Translations under genes and position numbers: made by a program
From: Pseudomonas alkylphenolica
GTDB lineage: Bacteria > Pseudomonadota > Gammaproteobacteria > Pseudomonadales > Pseudomonadaceae
DNA: 64,000 nucleotides
Reading direction: 5' to 3'
NCBI RefSeq assembly: GCF_004025535.1
Contig: NZ_QJRG01000038.1
Span: 62,001-126,000, forward strand
Shown: piece by piece, positions 50,017-60,423 of the stretch
Layout of the letters: each line of letters begins with the position of its first letter
Position numbering within the stretch: the first letter of the stretch is position 1
The notes under the pieces: generated by a model
What the model was told of the DNA's origin: nothing
The model's database searches: none
The model's input: the letters and a program-made list of their open reading frames with translations, nothing else

Positions 50017-51669
50017 TTAGAGCGGCCAGTTTGGCGTCGCACGTGCCACCAGTTCGCCAACATTCACCCCGCGCGGCAACACCCCGTAAACCCGGCCGCT
50101 GCCGCTCAGGCGACTGCCGATAAAGGCATCGCTGATCGTCGCGTTGCCAGCTTCGAGCAACAGCTTGGCCTGCAGGGCCAAGGCGATGTCTTCGGTCAAC
50201 TGGCGGGCGCGGTACTGGATATCACCGGTGTCGGCAAAGGCAGCCTTGAGGTTGCCGATATGCACTGCCAGGCGTGGGTCACCGTGGCCGTCGCCGAGCT
50301 CGTCGAACAACACATCCAGCACACCGGACTCCTTGGACAGGGCGCGCAGCACATCCAGGCACTGAACATTGCCCGAACCCTCCCAGGTCGAGTTGACCGG
50401 CGCCTCGCGGTACAAGCGCGGCAGGATGCTGTCTTCGACATACCCGGCACCGCCCATGCATTCGGCGGACTCGTTGATCATGGCCGGGGCGCGCTTGCAG
50501 ATCCAGTACTTGCCCACCGCCGTCACCAGGCGGGCGAACTTCGCCTGCTGCTGATCATCTGGCTGATCCAGGGCGCGTCCCATGCGTAGACTGAGGGCCA
50601 GTGCCGCTTCGCTTTCCAGGGCCAGGTCGGCAAGCACGTTCTGCATCAACGGTTGCTCGGCCAGCAAGCGTCCGCCGACCTGGCGGTGTGCGCAGTGGTG
50701 AGCAGCCTGGGTCAAGGCCTGGCGCATCAAGGCACTGGAGCCGACCATACAGTCAAAGCGGGTCATCGCCACCATTTCAATGATGGTGGGCACGCCGCGG
50801 CCTTCTTCGCCAATCATCCAGGCCAGGGCGCCACGGAACTCGACTTCGCTGGAGGCGTTGGAGCAGTTGCCCAGCTTGTTCTTCAAGCGCTGGATATAGA
50901 ACTGGTTGCGCGTGTCGTCCGGGCGGTGCCGAGGCAGCAGAAAACAGCTCAAGCCCTTGTCGGTCTGGGCCAGGGTGAGGAAGGCGTCACACATTGGCGC
51001 CGAGCAGAACCATTTGTGCCCGACCAACTCGTACGCCTGCCCCGGCCCCGCTGCCCCAACCGCGTAGGCTCGGGTGGTGTTGGCCCGCACATCGGTGCCG
51101 CCCTGCTTCTCGGTCATGGCCATGCCCAGGGTCACTCCGACCTTGTGCCGGTCGCCGACATTGCGCGGGTCGTATTCGGTGGCCAGCACCTTGGGCAGCC
51201 AGTATTCGGCCAGCTCCGGTTGCAGCTTGAGCGCAGGTACCGCGGCAAAGGTCATGGTCAGCGGGCAGCCACTGCCGGCTTCCGCCTGGCTGTGCAGGTA
51301 GGTCATGGAAGCCCGGGCAACGTGTGCACCCTCGCGGGGCTCGACCCAGGGCAGCGACGGCAAGCCATGCTCGATGGCGGTGCGCATCAACTCGTGATAA
51401 GCCGGATGAAACTCCACCAGATCGATACGGTGACCGTAGCGGTCATGGCTGCTGAATTGCGGTTTGTTCTGGTTGGCCAGAAAGCCCGCCGCCATCAGCG
51501 GCCCACCGGCCAGTGCGCCATACGCATCAATCCGCTCCTCGGCCCAGCCTGCACCAAAGTACCGCGACCATTGCTGCAGCGGCAGGTCGATGCGGTAGAG
51601 GTTGGCGCCGTCCAGCGAGGGCGGCTGGTTGGTGACATCGTGGGTTTCAGCGTACTGGTGGAGGTTCAT
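50017..51669 (-). CDS. aidB: Acyl-CoA dehydrogenase-family protein AidB
   Basis: A 550-aa FAD protein of the AidB branch of acyl-CoA dehydrogenases; E. coli AidB protects DNA from alkylation and can dehydrogenate isovaleryl-CoA weakly. AGGAAG precedes the ATG. Segments typical of the branch: FAAVPALKLQPELAEYWLPKVL, GMAMTEKQGGTDVRANTT (FAD contact), GHKWFCSAPMCDAFLTLAQ, ECMGGAGYVEDSILPRLYREAPVNSTWEGSGNVQCLDVLRAL in short parts. The N-terminus has the AidB-specific NQPPSLDGANLYRIDLPL. Its physiological reaction is unresolved. Confidence 0.93.
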   Translation of the reverse strand: MNLHQYAETHDVTNQPPSLDGANLYRIDLPLQQWSRYFGAGWAEERIDAYGALAGGPLMAAGFLANQNKPQFSSHDRYGHRIDLVEFHPAYHELMRTAIEHGLPSLPWVEPREGAHVARASMTYLHSQAEAGSGCPLTMTFAAVPALKLQPELAEYWLPKVLATEYDPRNVGDRHKVGVTLGMAMTEKQGGTDVRANTTRAYAVGAAGPGQAYELVGHKWFCSAPMCDAFLTLAQTDKGLSCFLLPRHRPDDTRNQFYIQRLKNKLGNCSNASSEVEFRGALAWMIGEEGRGVPTIIEMVAMTRFDCMVGSSALMRQALTQAAHHCAHRQVGGRLLAEQPLMQNVLADLALESEAALALSLRMGRALDQPDDQQQAKFARLVTAVGKYWICKRAPAMINESAECMGGAGYVEDSILPRLYREAPVNSTWEGSGNVQCLDVLRALSKESGVLDVLFDELGDGHGDPRLAVHIGNLKAAFADTGDIQYRARQLTEDIALALQAKLLLEAGNATISDAFIGSRLSGSGRVYGVLPRGVNVGELVARATPNWPL

Positions 51670-51746
51670 CGAGGGGCTTCCTGAGTCAGAACGTGAATTC
51701 AGTGAATCACGCCGCGCCCCCCGGTCAAAGTGACAAAAACGCCTAA

Positions 51747-53729
51747 CTACCCGCGATTTAGCCCTTGCCTGGACAGGGCCTGCGGTTGACTCAGCGCCAG
51801 GCTCAAGCCCAGTTCAAAACGGCTGCCCTGCCCGGGATTCGACTCGTGCTGCAAACGTGCGCCGATCAGTTCGGCCAGCTGCCGGCAGATCGCCAGACCA
51901 ATGCCCAGGCCACCGTACTGGCGACTCATCGAGCCATCGACCTGGAAGAACCGCTGGTACAGACCGGGTTCGGCCAGGCGGTCAAAGCCGATACCGCTGT
52001 CGCTGACACTGATGCTCAGGCCGAGTACGTCCGGCCCTTGCAGGCGACCACGCACCTGCAACATGACACCGCCCTGATGGGTGAACTTGATGCCGTTGTC
52101 GAGCAGGTAACCGAGGCACAAGGCCAGCTTGTGCCGGTCGCCAATGAGCATTTCAGGCAGGTCGGCAGGTGCGTCGAGGTTCAGGTACAGCCCTTTGCTC
52201 AGTGCAGCGGCCGCGTATTTGGCACGCAATTCCTGCAACAACCCGCGCAAGGCGAACGGCGCGTTCTGCGCACTGAGGCGACCGGCCTGCAACTCGGTGA
52301 GGATCAGAATGTCGTCGACCATGCCCATCATGTCCTGGGCGGCGGCACTGGCGGTGTGCTGATACTGGGCCAGTTCACGGTCCATGGACACCGTCTGCAT
52401 CAGCTCCAGCGAACCGATCACACCATTCATCGGTGTGCGCAGTTCATGGGTCACGGTGGCCAGGAACTCATCTTTCAAACGGTTGCTGTTGGCCAGCTGC
52501 TGGTTGAGCATCTCCAGCGCCCGCCCGGTTTCGCGCAATGCCTGCGCCTGCTGGTTGCGCATGGTGTTGATGCGGTCAGCCAGCGCCAACGAGAGCAAAC
52601 CGACTTCCAGTGCCGAGCCGATCTGGCTGGCGTACATCGTCAGGAAGACATTGGGCAGGTACCCCAGCACCATCAAGGTATTGACCAGACCGCCAAGCAA
52701 AAAGGCCGACCAGGCAATGATGAAATAACGCGCGACGCGCATACCGCGCCACCAGGCATACAGGCCGGCGGCAAAGATGCTCACGGTGAACAGCAACGCC
52801 AGGGCCGTGGCCAGGCGCAAGGCCAGCCCGTAGCTGCTGACCAGCGACAGCAACATGACCACGCCGCCACTGACCATCAATAGCTTGAGCAGGCCATCGA
52901 AGGCGCGACTGTGCTGAGCCATGCGCAGGAAGCTGCGCGCGAACTGGCAACCAAACAGCCCGGCGGCGCCGATGAACAGCGGTGTCGACGCGTTGGCCCA
53001 CCAGGGATTGTCAGGCCAGAAATACGCCACGCCAGCACCGTTGACCGACACCTGGTACAGACCGAACGAGGCAATATAGAGAATGTAATAAAGGTAACTG
53101 GTGTCGCGGACGCTGAGGTAGATGAACAGGTTGTAGACCAGCATCCCCAACAGCACGCCGTAGATCAGGCCGAGCACGTAAAGTCGGGTCGGCTGCGCTT
53201 CCAGGTAGGCCTCGGTCGACCATAACGTCAGCGGTGCCTGCACCGAGCCCTGACTGTGCAGGCGCAGATAGGCCGTGGTGGTATGCCCGGGGACGAACGG
53301 CAATTCGAAGAGGTAGTTGTTCTGTTCAATCTGACGACTGGAGTACGGCAGTGCATCGCCGGTGCGTTGCGCCAGGTAAAAGCCGCCAGCACTATCGGGC
53401 AGGTAAAGTTCCAGATGATCAAGCGGCGGATAGGCCAGTTCCAGCAGCCAGCTTCGCGGCGTGGCCGACGGTTTGGCGGTGTAGCGCAAGTCGAGCCGGA
53501 TCCAGAATACCGAGGTCGAATACCCGGCATTCAATACATCGGCCTGATGCGGGCGAAAATGCTCGCTGAACGAAGGGGCACTGACCTGTGCAATGCTGGC
53601 ATTGCCATCACGGTCTTCAAACACATGCATCACCCGGCCCAAGGGCAGGCTGCGCGTTGAGTCGTCGAAATCGACCGCTGCGGCCAGCAGTGGTAACCAG
53701 CCCAGCACAACAATCAGCAAATAGCGCAT
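51747..53729 (-). CDS. 7TM-DISM sensor histidine kinase
   Basis: A 660-aa membrane kinase. The ATG at 53729 starts a signal peptide (to about residue 20). A 7TMR-DISM extracellular domain 2 (about 30-165) and seven helices (about 180-385) follow, then a short coiled coil. HisKA carries the phospho-acceptor in ATVTHELRTPMNG (His428). HATPase_c (about 540-640) shows the N box LDNGIKFT, G1 DSGIGFD and G2 GGLGIGLAI. No receiver domain is attached and no response regulator is adjacent, so its partner is elsewhere. The ligand sensed by the periplasmic domain is unknown. Confidence 0.88.
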   Translation of the reverse strand: MRYLLIVVLGWLPLLAAAVDFDDSTRSLPLGRVMHVFEDRDGNASIAQVSAPSFSEHFRPHQADVLNAGYSTSVFWIRLDLRYTAKPSATPRSWLLELAYPPLDHLELYLPDSAGGFYLAQRTGDALPYSSRQIEQNNYLFELPFVPGHTTTAYLRLHSQGSVQAPLTLWSTEAYLEAQPTRLYVLGLIYGVLLGMLVYNLFIYLSVRDTSYLYYILYIASFGLYQVSVNGAGVAYFWPDNPWWANASTPLFIGAAGLFGCQFARSFLRMAQHSRAFDGLLKLLMVSGGVVMLLSLVSSYGLALRLATALALLFTVSIFAAGLYAWWRGMRVARYFIIAWSAFLLGGLVNTLMVLGYLPNVFLTMYASQIGSALEVGLLSLALADRINTMRNQQAQALRETGRALEMLNQQLANSNRLKDEFLATVTHELRTPMNGVIGSLELMQTVSMDRELAQYQHTASAAAQDMMGMVDDILILTELQAGRLSAQNAPFALRGLLQELRAKYAAAALSKGLYLNLDAPADLPEMLIGDRHKLALCLGYLLDNGIKFTHQGGVMLQVRGRLQGPDVLGLSISVSDSGIGFDRLAEPGLYQRFFQVDGSMSRQYGGLGIGLAICRQLAELIGARLQHESNPGQGSRFELGLSLALSQPQALSRQGLNRG

Positions 53730-53994
53730 ACAGCCCCAGCATGGTCTGTACCGGTCGTGTCGCGCTAGCCTCCTGTCCGTTTGAGGCGACGCGATCCGGC
53801 AGTAACCGTTATCGGTATATTCGAGCACTCTAGCATAGCTTTTCAGGGTGGCAATAAGCCACTGAAAATTTAGAACCGAAGGCTCTAGTACGCTACTTTC
53901 AGAAGAAAACAAAATAATTTCCTGACCACTTGATCAAAAAAACCGGATTCAGGGGCAGACGCGACAAAAGCGTTTGATGGTAAGCTCGCGCACC

Positions 53995-54792
53995 ATGAAT
54001 ACCTACAGCTCCCGCCCCGTTGTCCTCTGTCTCTCCGGCCACGACCCCAGTGGCGGCGCCGGCTTGCAGGCAGATATCGAAGCCCTGATCGCCCAAGGTT
54101 GTCACGCCGCCCCCGCGGTGACCGCCCTGACTGTTCAGGATACTGTCAATGTCAGCGACTTCCGCGTGCTTGACCGCGAGTGGGTACTGGCCCAGGCCAA
54201 TGCCGTGCTTGCCGACTCGACGGTAGCCGCAGTCAAGCTGGGCATGCTCGGCTCGCTTGAAATGGTCGATACCGTCGTCGAACTGCTCAGCGCCCATCCG
54301 CACCTGCCGCTGGTCTGCGACCCGGTATTGCGCGCGGGCGGCGGTGGCCGCCTAGGCAAGGACGAAGTCGGCTACGCCATGCGCGAACGCCTGCTACCCC
54401 TGGCCACCATCGCCACTCCGAACCTGCCCGAAGCCCGCATCCTGGCCGAGCTGCCGGATGGCAGCGCCGACGAATGCGCCGAAAAACTCCTGCCTTTTGT
54501 CAGACACCTGCTGATCACCGGTGGTCACGGCGACGAGCACGAAATCCACAACCGCCTGTACAGCCGCGACGGCCAACGCCACACCTGGACTTGCCAGCGC
54601 CTGCCCGGCAGCTATCACGGCTCGGGCTGCACACTGGCCAGCGCCCTCGCCGGACGCCTGGCACTGGGTGAACAGCTGCACAGTGCAGTACGCTCAGCCC
54701 TGGACTACACCTGGCGCACCCTGCGCGACGCCGAACAACTGGGTAAAGGCCAATTCGTGCCACGTCGTCTACCCCTGGATTTCTGTTCCTGA
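53995..54792 (+). CDS. thiD: Hydroxymethylpyrimidine/phosphomethylpyrimidine kinase ThiD
   Basis: Phosphorylates HMP and HMP-P to HMP-PP for thiamine synthesis. 265 aa from ATG 53995. The ribokinase-like fold shows the substrate motif VLCLSGHDPSGGAGLQADIEA (about residues 10-30), VCDPVLRAGGG, TPNLPEARIL, and the ATP/anion hole LPGSYHGSGCTLASALAGRLA (about 202-222). It is the first gene of thiD-thiE-hemL; 15 bp separate it from thiE. No TPP riboswitch is visible in the 265 bp upstream. Confidence 0.95.
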   Translation: MNTYSSRPVVLCLSGHDPSGGAGLQADIEALIAQGCHAAPAVTALTVQDTVNVSDFRVLDREWVLAQANAVLADSTVAAVKLGMLGSLEMVDTVVELLSAHPHLPLVCDPVLRAGGGGRLGKDEVGYAMRERLLPLATIATPNLPEARILAELPDGSADECAEKLLPFVRHLLITGGHGDEHEIHNRLYSRDGQRHTWTCQRLPGSYHGSGCTLASALAGRLALGEQLHSAVRSALDYTWRTLRDAEQLGKGQFVPRRLPLDFCS

Positions 54793-54807
54793 GCCCGAGG
54801 CCCCTTG

Positions 54808-55434
54808 ATGAAGCTACGCGGTCTGTATGCCATTACCGACAGTCAACTGTTGGCGGGCAGGTTTCTACCTTATGTCGAAGCCGCCCTTGACGGTGGCGTG
54901 ACCTTGTTGCAATACCGTGACAAAAGCCAGGACGAGGCGCGCCGTCTGCGCGAAGCCGAGGCCCTTGCTGACCTGTGCAGCCGCTACAAGACCCGCCTGA
55001 TCATCAACGACGACGCCGAGCTGGCCGCACGCCTGGGCGTCGGCGTACACCTGGGCCAGACCGATGGCCCGCTGACGCCGGCACGTACCCTGCTCGGGCG
55101 CGAAGCGATCGTTGGCTCGACCTGCCACGCCGACCTCGCGCTGGCCGAACAAGCTGCCCACGAAGGTGCCAGCTACGTCGCCTTCGGTCGCTTCTTCAAT
55201 TCCGTGACAAAACCGGGCGCACCGACGGCGGATACCGCCTTGCTGGACCTCGCCCGCACCCGGCTCAAACTGCCGATCTGTGCGATCGGCGGCATCACCC
55301 TGGACAACGCCGCCCCGCTGGTCGCCCATGGCGCCGACCTGCTGGCGGTGATTCATGGCCTGTTCGGCGCCGACAGCACGCAAGAAGTGACCCGTCGTGC
55401 GCGCGCCTTCAACGCCCTGTATGCATCTGCCTGA
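54808..55434 (+). CDS. thiE: Thiamine phosphate synthase ThiE
   Basis: Couples HMP-PP and HET-P to thiamine phosphate. 208 aa from ATG 54808. The TIM barrel has YRDKSQDE (about residues 32-39), [23 protein letters not shown] (about 63-85, Mg and diphosphate ligands), [25 protein letters not shown] and [21 protein letters not shown]. These are the full family set. It lies between thiD and hemL with 15-bp gaps on each side, so the three genes are probably one operon. Confidence 0.95.
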   Translation: MKLRGLYAITDSQLLAGRFLPYVEAALDGGVTLLQYRDKSQDEARRLREAEALADLCSRYKTRLIINDDAELAARLGVGVHLGQTDGPLTPARTLLGREAIVGSTCHADLALAEQAAHEGASYVAFGRFFNSVTKPGAPTADTALLDLARTRLKLPICAIGGITLDNAAPLVAHGADLLAVIHGLFGADSTQEVTRRARAFNALYASA

Positions 55435-55449
55435 TTGAGAGAGCCCATC

Positions 55450-56736
55450 ATGTCTCGTTCCGAAACCCTGTTTGCCAACGCCCAAAAACACATCCCCGGG
55501 GGTGTCAACTCGCCGGTACGGGCGTTCAAGAGCGTTGGCGGCACGCCCCTGTTTTTCAAACATGCCGAAGGTGCCTACGTCACCGACGAAGATGACAAGC
55601 GTTACGTCGACTATGTCGGTTCCTGGGGGCCGATGATTCTCGGCCACAGCCACCCGGATGTCCTCGATTCGGTGCGCAAGCAGCTGGAGCACGGCCTGTC
55701 CTATGGCGCGCCGACCGCGATGGAAACCGAGATGGCCGACCTGGTCTGCTCGATCGTGCCGTCAATGGAAATGGTGCGCATGGTCAGCTCCGGCACCGAA
55801 GCCACCATGAGCGCCATCCGCCTGGCCCGTGGCTACACTGGCCGCGACAGCATCATCAAGTTCGAAGGTTGCTACCACGGGCACTCCGACAGCTTGCTGG
55901 TCAAAGCCGGGTCCGGCCTGCTGACCCAGGGCGTACCGAGCTCCGCAGGCGTGCCGGCGGCATTTGCCAAACACACCCTGACCCTGCCGTTCAACGACAT
56001 CGCCGCCGTCGAGAGCATGCTTGCCAAAGTTGGCCAGGACGTGGCGTGCATCATCGTTGAACCTGTTGCCGGCAACATGAACTGCGTGCCGCCGGCGCCG
56101 GGCTTCCTTGAAGGCCTGCGCACCCTGTGCGACAAGCACGGCGTGGTACTGATCTTCGACGAAGTGATGACCGGTTTCCGCGTAGCCCTGGGCGGCGCAC
56201 AAGCGCACTACGGCGTCACCCCCGACCTGTCGACCTTCGGCAAGATCGTCGGCGGCGGCATGCCGGTGGGCTGCTTCGGCGGCAAGCGTGCCATCATGGA
56301 ACAGATCGCGCCGCTGGGCCCGGTCTACCAGGCCGGCACCCTGTCGGGCAACCCGCTGGCCATGGCCGCCGGCCTGACCACCCTGAAGCTGATCAGCCGC
56401 CCGGGCTTCCATGACGAGCTCAGCGCCTACACCAGCCGCCTACTCGATGGCCTGCAGCAGCGCGCCGATGCTGCTGGCATTCCGTTCGTCACCACCCAGG
56501 CGGGTGGCATGTTCGGTCTGTACTTCAGCGGCGCCGACGACATCGTTACGTTCGACGATGTGATGGCCAGCGATGCCGATCGCTTCAAGCGTTTCTTCCA
56601 CCTGATGCTTGAAGGCGGCGTGTACCTGGCGCCGAGCGCCTTCGAGGCCGGTTTCACCTCGATCGCCCACGGCGAAGCCGAGCTGAAGATCACCCTGGAT
56701 GCCGCCGAGCGGGCGTTCGCCAAGCTCAAGGGCTGA
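55450..56736 (+). CDS. hemL: Glutamate-1-semialdehyde 2,1-aminomutase HemL
   Basis: PLP enzyme converting GSA to 5-aminolevulinate for tetrapyrrole synthesis. 428 aa from ATG 55450 ([18 protein letters not shown]). Motifs: [34 protein letters not shown] (PLP phosphate), [18 protein letters not shown] (Asp binding the pyridine N), and [21 protein letters not shown], with the PLP-lysine near residue 265. It terminates the thiDE-hemL group. Confidence 0.96.
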   Translation: MSRSETLFANAQKHIPGGVNSPVRAFKSVGGTPLFFKHAEGAYVTDEDDKRYVDYVGSWGPMILGHSHPDVLDSVRKQLEHGLSYGAPTAMETEMADLVCSIVPSMEMVRMVSSGTEATMSAIRLARGYTGRDSIIKFEGCYHGHSDSLLVKAGSGLLTQGVPSSAGVPAAFAKHTLTLPFNDIAAVESMLAKVGQDVACIIVEPVAGNMNCVPPAPGFLEGLRTLCDKHGVVLIFDEVMTGFRVALGGAQAHYGVTPDLSTFGKIVGGGMPVGCFGGKRAIMEQIAPLGPVYQAGTLSGNPLAMAAGLTTLKLISRPGFHDELSAYTSRLLDGLQQRADAAGIPFVTTQAGGMFGLYFSGADDIVTFDDVMASDADRFKRFFHLMLEGGVYLAPSAFEAGFTSIAHGEAELKITLDAAERAFAKLKG

Positions 56737-56742
56737 TACTGT

Positions 56743-56857
56743 CTGCAGGAGCGGATCATCGGTCCGCCGCCCTCCCGCGATGGACGACAACGTTGTCTCC
56801 ACTTCCAATAAAGGGGGGCGCTTTGCGCCCCATCGCGGATGAATCCGCTCCTACAAG
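56743..56857. repeat. Inverted pair of REP elements (BIME-like) downstream of hemL
   Basis: TGCAGGAGCGGAT (56744-56756) faces ATCCGCTCCTACA (about 56843-56855), so the two ends form an inverted repeat with one mismatch. Inside are CCCGCGATGG / CCATCGCGG arms, a perfect GACAACGTTGTC (56786-56797) and a hairpin GGGGCGC-TTT-GCGCCCC (56815-56831). Core heads AGGAGCGGAT are typical P. putida REP sequences. It probably also ends hemL transcription. Confidence 0.75.
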
Positions 56858-56956
56858 CAGAAAATCGAGTAAAGACTTTGTAAGGTAGGCGCTGCTTATC
56901 CCATAATGTGCCACCAGACACTTTGGCCGCAGCTTTGCAGAGGTAAGTCGATCCCC

Positions 56957-57505
56957 ATGAACCGCACCGGCCGCGCCCTTGCCCTGGGCTGCCTGTTGCT
57001 TCTTCAGCCCCTGCTGGCCTTGGCAGGCGGTAACTCGTTGCTGATTCCGGCAACGGGCCGCTGCACCCTCAATTCCCAGCCAGAAGACCTGCCCCAGGCC
57101 CTGGCGGCGTGCCAGCAGGCTGCGCAAAGCGGCGATGCACAAGCTCAATACGAGCTGGGTGAGTTCTACTATGAAGGCACCAATACCCCACGGGACCTCA
57201 AGCAGGCCCTGAGCTACTTCGAGCAGGCCTCGCTGCAAGGCCACGCCCAGGCCCAGTACCGTTTGGGAACCATGTTCTTCAAGGGTGAAGGGGTTGCAGC
57301 CAACAATGTGCAGGCCTACATCGTGCTGAAGATGGCCGCGGTCAACGGCGCCGAAGACGCGCTGGACCTGGCTGATGAGGTGTCTGAGCAGATGCCGCGG
57401 GAAGATCTGGAAGTGGCCACCCAGGTATTGGGACAAATCTTCCGCAAATACCTGCTGGAGCTGCAAACAGCCGAAGGCCGTACGCCGTTCTCGCCACTCC
57501 CCTGA
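56957..57505 (+). CDS. Sel1-repeat (TPR-like) secreted protein
   Basis: A 182-aa exported protein. The signal peptide spans about residues 1-24 (RALALGCLLLLQPLLALAGG in parts). Two complete Sel1 repeats follow: AQAQYELGEFYYEGTNTPRDLKQALSYFEQASLQG (in parts, about 61-95) and AQAQYRLGTMFFKGEGVAANNVQAYIVLKMAAVNG (about 98-132). A C-terminal helix closes it. Sel1 proteins mediate protein contacts; no partner is seen. It is convergent with the DUF1820 gene, 8 bp away. Confidence 0.87.
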   Translation: MNRTGRALALGCLLLLQPLLALAGGNSLLIPATGRCTLNSQPEDLPQALAACQQAAQSGDAQAQYELGEFYYEGTNTPRDLKQALSYFEQASLQGHAQAQYRLGTMFFKGEGVAANNVQAYIVLKMAAVNGAEDALDLADEVSEQMPREDLEVATQVLGQIFRKYLLELQTAEGRTPFSPLP

Positions 57506-57513
57506 GTCTGCGC

Positions 57514-57840
57514 TTACTTTTCCGGCATTGGCATCGGAAACGGCATCACGTTGCTGACACCGCGCGCTTCACTGATTTTCGGCGTACCCAGACGCTCTAC
57601 TTCATCGATACGCACAATCGAGTGCATGGGCACGAAGCTGCGTACCACGCCTTCGAATTGCGCCTTGAGCTTTTCTTCGCTCGGATCGACCACCACCTGG
57701 GTGCGCTCACCAAAAACAAATTCTTCAATTTCAAGAAAGCCCCACAGATCGCTTTGGTAGATCTGCTTGGCGTACATCTCGAACACCTGACCCTGGTTGA
57801 GAAAGATCACTTTGTAGATAGGCGCTTCGCGTTTGGTCAT
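57514..57840 (-). CDS. DUF1820 family protein
   Basis: A 108-aa cytosolic protein, start MTKREAPIYKVIFLNQGQVFE (ATG at 57840). Conserved segments are YEMYAKQIYQSDLWGFLEIEEFVFG-like text (VFEMYAKQIYQSDLWGFLE), VDPSEEKLKAQFEGV and the PMHSIVRIDEVE ending. The family is widespread in gamma-proteobacteria and has no established function. It is divergent from miaB across 129 bp. Confidence 0.87.
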   Translation of the reverse strand: MTKREAPIYKVIFLNQGQVFEMYAKQIYQSDLWGFLEIEEFVFGERTQVVVDPSEEKLKAQFEGVVRSFVPMHSIVRIDEVERLGTPKISEARGVSNVMPFPMPMPEK

Positions 57841-57931
57841 TTCGGCGGGAACAATCACAGGTTGTAAAGATGGCGCAAACTATAACATAGCCCCCAGACC
57901 GACAACGCTAGGATCAACCGCCCCGCCCCCC

Positions 57932-57937
57932 TATAAT
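57932..57937 (+). promoter_or_regulatory. -10 element of the miaB promoter
   Basis: A perfect TATAAT followed by GCGCGG, 32 bp before the miaB ATG. The -35 at 17 nt (TAGGAT) is poor. Confidence 0.5.
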
Positions 57938-57969
57938 GCGCGGTTATTCGAATTACCTGATGATCTCCC

Positions 57970-59298
57970 ATGGCCAAGAAGCTTTACATCGAAACCCACG
58001 GCTGCCAGATGAACGAGTACGACAGCTCGCGCATGGTCGACCTGCTGGGCGAACATCAAGCCCTGGAGGTCACTGCTCGTGCCGAAGATGCCGACGTGAT
58101 CCTGCTTAATACCTGCTCAATCCGCGAGCGCGCCCAGGACCGGGTTTACTCCCAGCTGGGTCGCTGGCGCGAATTGAAAGACATGAACCCGGACATGGTC
58201 ATCGCTGTCGGTGGTTGCGTGGCCAGCCAGGAAGGCGAGTCGATCCGCAAGCGCGCGCCTTATGTCGATGTGGTATTCGGTCCGCAAACGCTGCACCGGC
58301 TGCCAGAAATGATCGATGCCGCACGCACCACACGCCTGCCTCAGGTTGACGTGTCGTTTCCGGAAATCGAGAAGTTCGACCATCTGCCGGAACCGCGTAT
58401 CGATGGGCCGACCGCCTATGTTTCGGTCATGGAAGGCTGCAGCAAGTACTGCACCTTCTGCGTGGTGCCCTACACCCGCGGTGAAGAAGTCAGCCGACCG
58501 TTCGACGATGTGCTGTCCGAAGTCATTCACCTGGCTGAAAACGGTGTGCGTGAAATCACCCTTCTGGGGCAGAACGTCAACGGCTATCGCGGCCAGACCC
58601 ACGACGGCCGACTGGCGGACCTCGCCGAGCTGATCCGCGTAGTGGCAGCCGTCGATGGTATCGACCGCATCCGCTATACCACCTCGCACCCGCTGGAATT
58701 TTCCGACAGCCTGATCCAGGCCCACGCCGAGGTCCCCGAGCTGGTCAAACACCTGCACCTGCCCGTGCAGTCGGGCTCCGACCGCGTGCTGGCCGCGATG
58801 AAGCGCAACCACACCGTGCTCGAGTACAAGTCCAAGCTGCGCAAGCTCAAGGCCGCCGTGCCGGGCATCTGCATCAGCTCCGACTTCATCATCGGTTTCC
58901 CGGGGGAAACCGAGAAAGACTTCGAGCAAACCATGAAGCTGGTGGCCGACGTCGGTTTCGACTTCTCCTATTCCTTCGTCTACAGCCAGCGCCCGGGCAC
59001 ACCGGCCGCCGACCTGCCCGACGACACCCCGGAAGAGGTGAAAAAGGAGCGGCTCAAGGCCTTGCAGCATCGCCTCGACACCCAGGGCTTCGAGATCAGC
59101 CGACAAATGGTCGGGACGATCCAGCGCATCCTGGTCACCGATTATTCACGGCGCGACCCCGGCCAGTTGCAGGGCCGCACCGAGAATAACCGTATCGTCA
59201 ACTTCCGCTGCGACAATCCGAAACTGATCGGCCAGTTCGTCGACATCCATATTGACGACGCACGCCCGCATTCGCTGTTCGGCTCGCTGGCGCAGTGA
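57970..59298 (+). CDS. miaB: tRNA-2-methylthio-N6-isopentenyladenosine synthase MiaB
   Basis: Radical-SAM methylthiotransferase acting on i6A37 of tRNA. 442 aa. The UPF0004 domain (about residues 1-120) has Cys residues in [19 protein letters not shown] and [10 protein letters not shown] for the second cluster. The radical-SAM CxxxCxxC is [18 protein letters not shown] (about 152-170), and the TRAM domain is at the end (about 375-440). It starts the miaB-phoH-ybeY-corC-lnt cluster. Confidence 0.96.
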   Translation: MAKKLYIETHGCQMNEYDSSRMVDLLGEHQALEVTARAEDADVILLNTCSIRERAQDRVYSQLGRWRELKDMNPDMVIAVGGCVASQEGESIRKRAPYVDVVFGPQTLHRLPEMIDAARTTRLPQVDVSFPEIEKFDHLPEPRIDGPTAYVSVMEGCSKYCTFCVVPYTRGEEVSRPFDDVLSEVIHLAENGVREITLLGQNVNGYRGQTHDGRLADLAELIRVVAAVDGIDRIRYTTSHPLEFSDSLIQAHAEVPELVKHLHLPVQSGSDRVLAAMKRNHTVLEYKSKLRKLKAAVPGICISSDFIIGFPGETEKDFEQTMKLVADVGFDFSYSFVYSQRPGTPAADLPDDTPEEVKKERLKALQHRLDTQGFEISRQMVGTIQRILVTDYSRRDPGQLQGRTENNRIVNFRCDNPKLIGQFVDIHIDDARPHSLFGSLAQ

Positions 59299-59307
59299 CC
59301 TGTCCAA

Positions 59308-59329
59308 CCGGGCCGCAACAGTGGCCCGG
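59308..59329 (+). terminator. Hairpin after miaB
   Basis: A perfect 7-bp GC stem CCGGGCC / GGCCCGG with an 8-nt loop. There is no T-run, so readthrough into phoH is likely. Confidence 0.4.
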
Positions 59330-59421
59330 CGACCCTTGATCGTTTCAGCGCTTTCGCCCTGCAGCGGCTAGGGTTATCCTTGAGTCCATATCCATTGCCG
59401 TCGGGCGGCTGAAAAACAACC

Positions 59422-60423
59422 TTGAACGCACCCATAGAACCTCATCGTTTCATCCTCGAGCCCTTCGAGGCCCATCGCTTCGCCAACCTGTGCGGGCAGT
59501 TCGACGAGCACTTGCGCCTGATCGAACAGCGCCTGGCCATCGAAATCCGCAATCGCGGCAATCAATTCGAACTGATCGGCGAACCCAGGCACACCTCCTC
59601 TGCCGAGCAACTGCTGCGCCGTCTCTACCGTGAGACCAAGGCCACCGAGCTGTCGCCGGAAATGGTCCACCTGTTCCTGCAGGAGTCGGCGGTCCAGGAG
59701 CTGGAAAATCCCGCAGTCAACGAAGTCAGTGTTTCCCTGCGCACGCGCAAGGGTATGATTCGTCCGCGCGGCCTGAACCAGCAGCGCTACGTGAAGGAGA
59801 TTCTCGGCAACGACATCAACTTCGGCATCGGTCCGGCCGGTACCGGCAAGACCTACCTCGCCGTCGCCTGCGCTGTCGATGCCCTGGAACGCGAACAGGT
59901 GCGGCGCATTCTGTTGGTGCGACCGGCGGTCGAAGCGGGCGAAAAGCTCGGCTTCCTGCCCGGTGACCTGGCACAGAAAATCGACCCGTACCTGCGCCCG
60001 CTGTACGACGCCCTGTACGAGATGCTCGGCTTTGAACACGTGGCCAAGCTGATCGAGCGCCAGGTGATCGAGATCGCCCCGCTGGCGTACATGCGCGGTC
60101 GCACACTGAACAACAGCTTCATCATTCTCGATGAAAGCCAGAACACCACGGTCGAACAGATGAAAATGTTCCTGACCCGTATCGGCTTCGGTTCCACCGC
60201 AGTGATCACCGGCGACATCACCCAGGTCGATCTGCCACGCGGCACGAAGTCGGGCCTGGCACACGTGATCGAAGTACTCAAGGATGTACCGGGTATCAGC
60301 TTTACCCACTTCCTGCCCAAAGACGTGGTCCGCCATCCTTTGGTGCAGCGCATCGTCGAAGCTTACGAGCGCTTCGAAAACCGCCCTGTGGATAACAGCG
60401 AAGGCAAAAAACGCGATGCTTGA
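59422..60423 (+). CDS. ybeZ: PhoH-like ATPase (YbeZ)
   Basis: A 333-aa ATP-binding PhoH/YbeZ protein. It starts at TTG (59422), [10 protein letters not shown] in other Pseudomonas. Walker A is GPAGTGKT (about residues 137-144) and the Walker B region is [13 protein letters not shown] (about 231-243). The N-terminus (about 1-100) is the KH-like region of the family. It interacts with YbeY in ribosome quality control; the ybeZ-ybeY overlap of 8 bp supports coupling. Confidence 0.93.
   Translation: MNAPIEPHRFILEPFEAHRFANLCGQFDEHLRLIEQRLAIEIRNRGNQFELIGEPRHTSSAEQLLRRLYRETKATELSPEMVHLFLQESAVQELENPAVNEVSVSLRTRKGMIRPRGLNQQRYVKEILGNDINFGIGPAGTGKTYLAVACAVDALEREQVRRILLVRPAVEAGEKLGFLPGDLAQKIDPYLRPLYDALYEMLGFEHVAKLIERQVIEIAPLAYMRGRTLNNSFIILDESQNTTVEQMKMFLTRIGFGSTAVITGDITQVDLPRGTKSGLAHVIEVLKDVPGISFTHFLPKDVVRHPLVQRIVEAYERFENRPVDNSEGKKRDA

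Noticed and set aside
53730..53994. TPP riboswitch upstream of thiD
   Set aside because: No THI-box-like conserved stretches or terminator/antiterminator pair were seen in the 265 bp before thiD.
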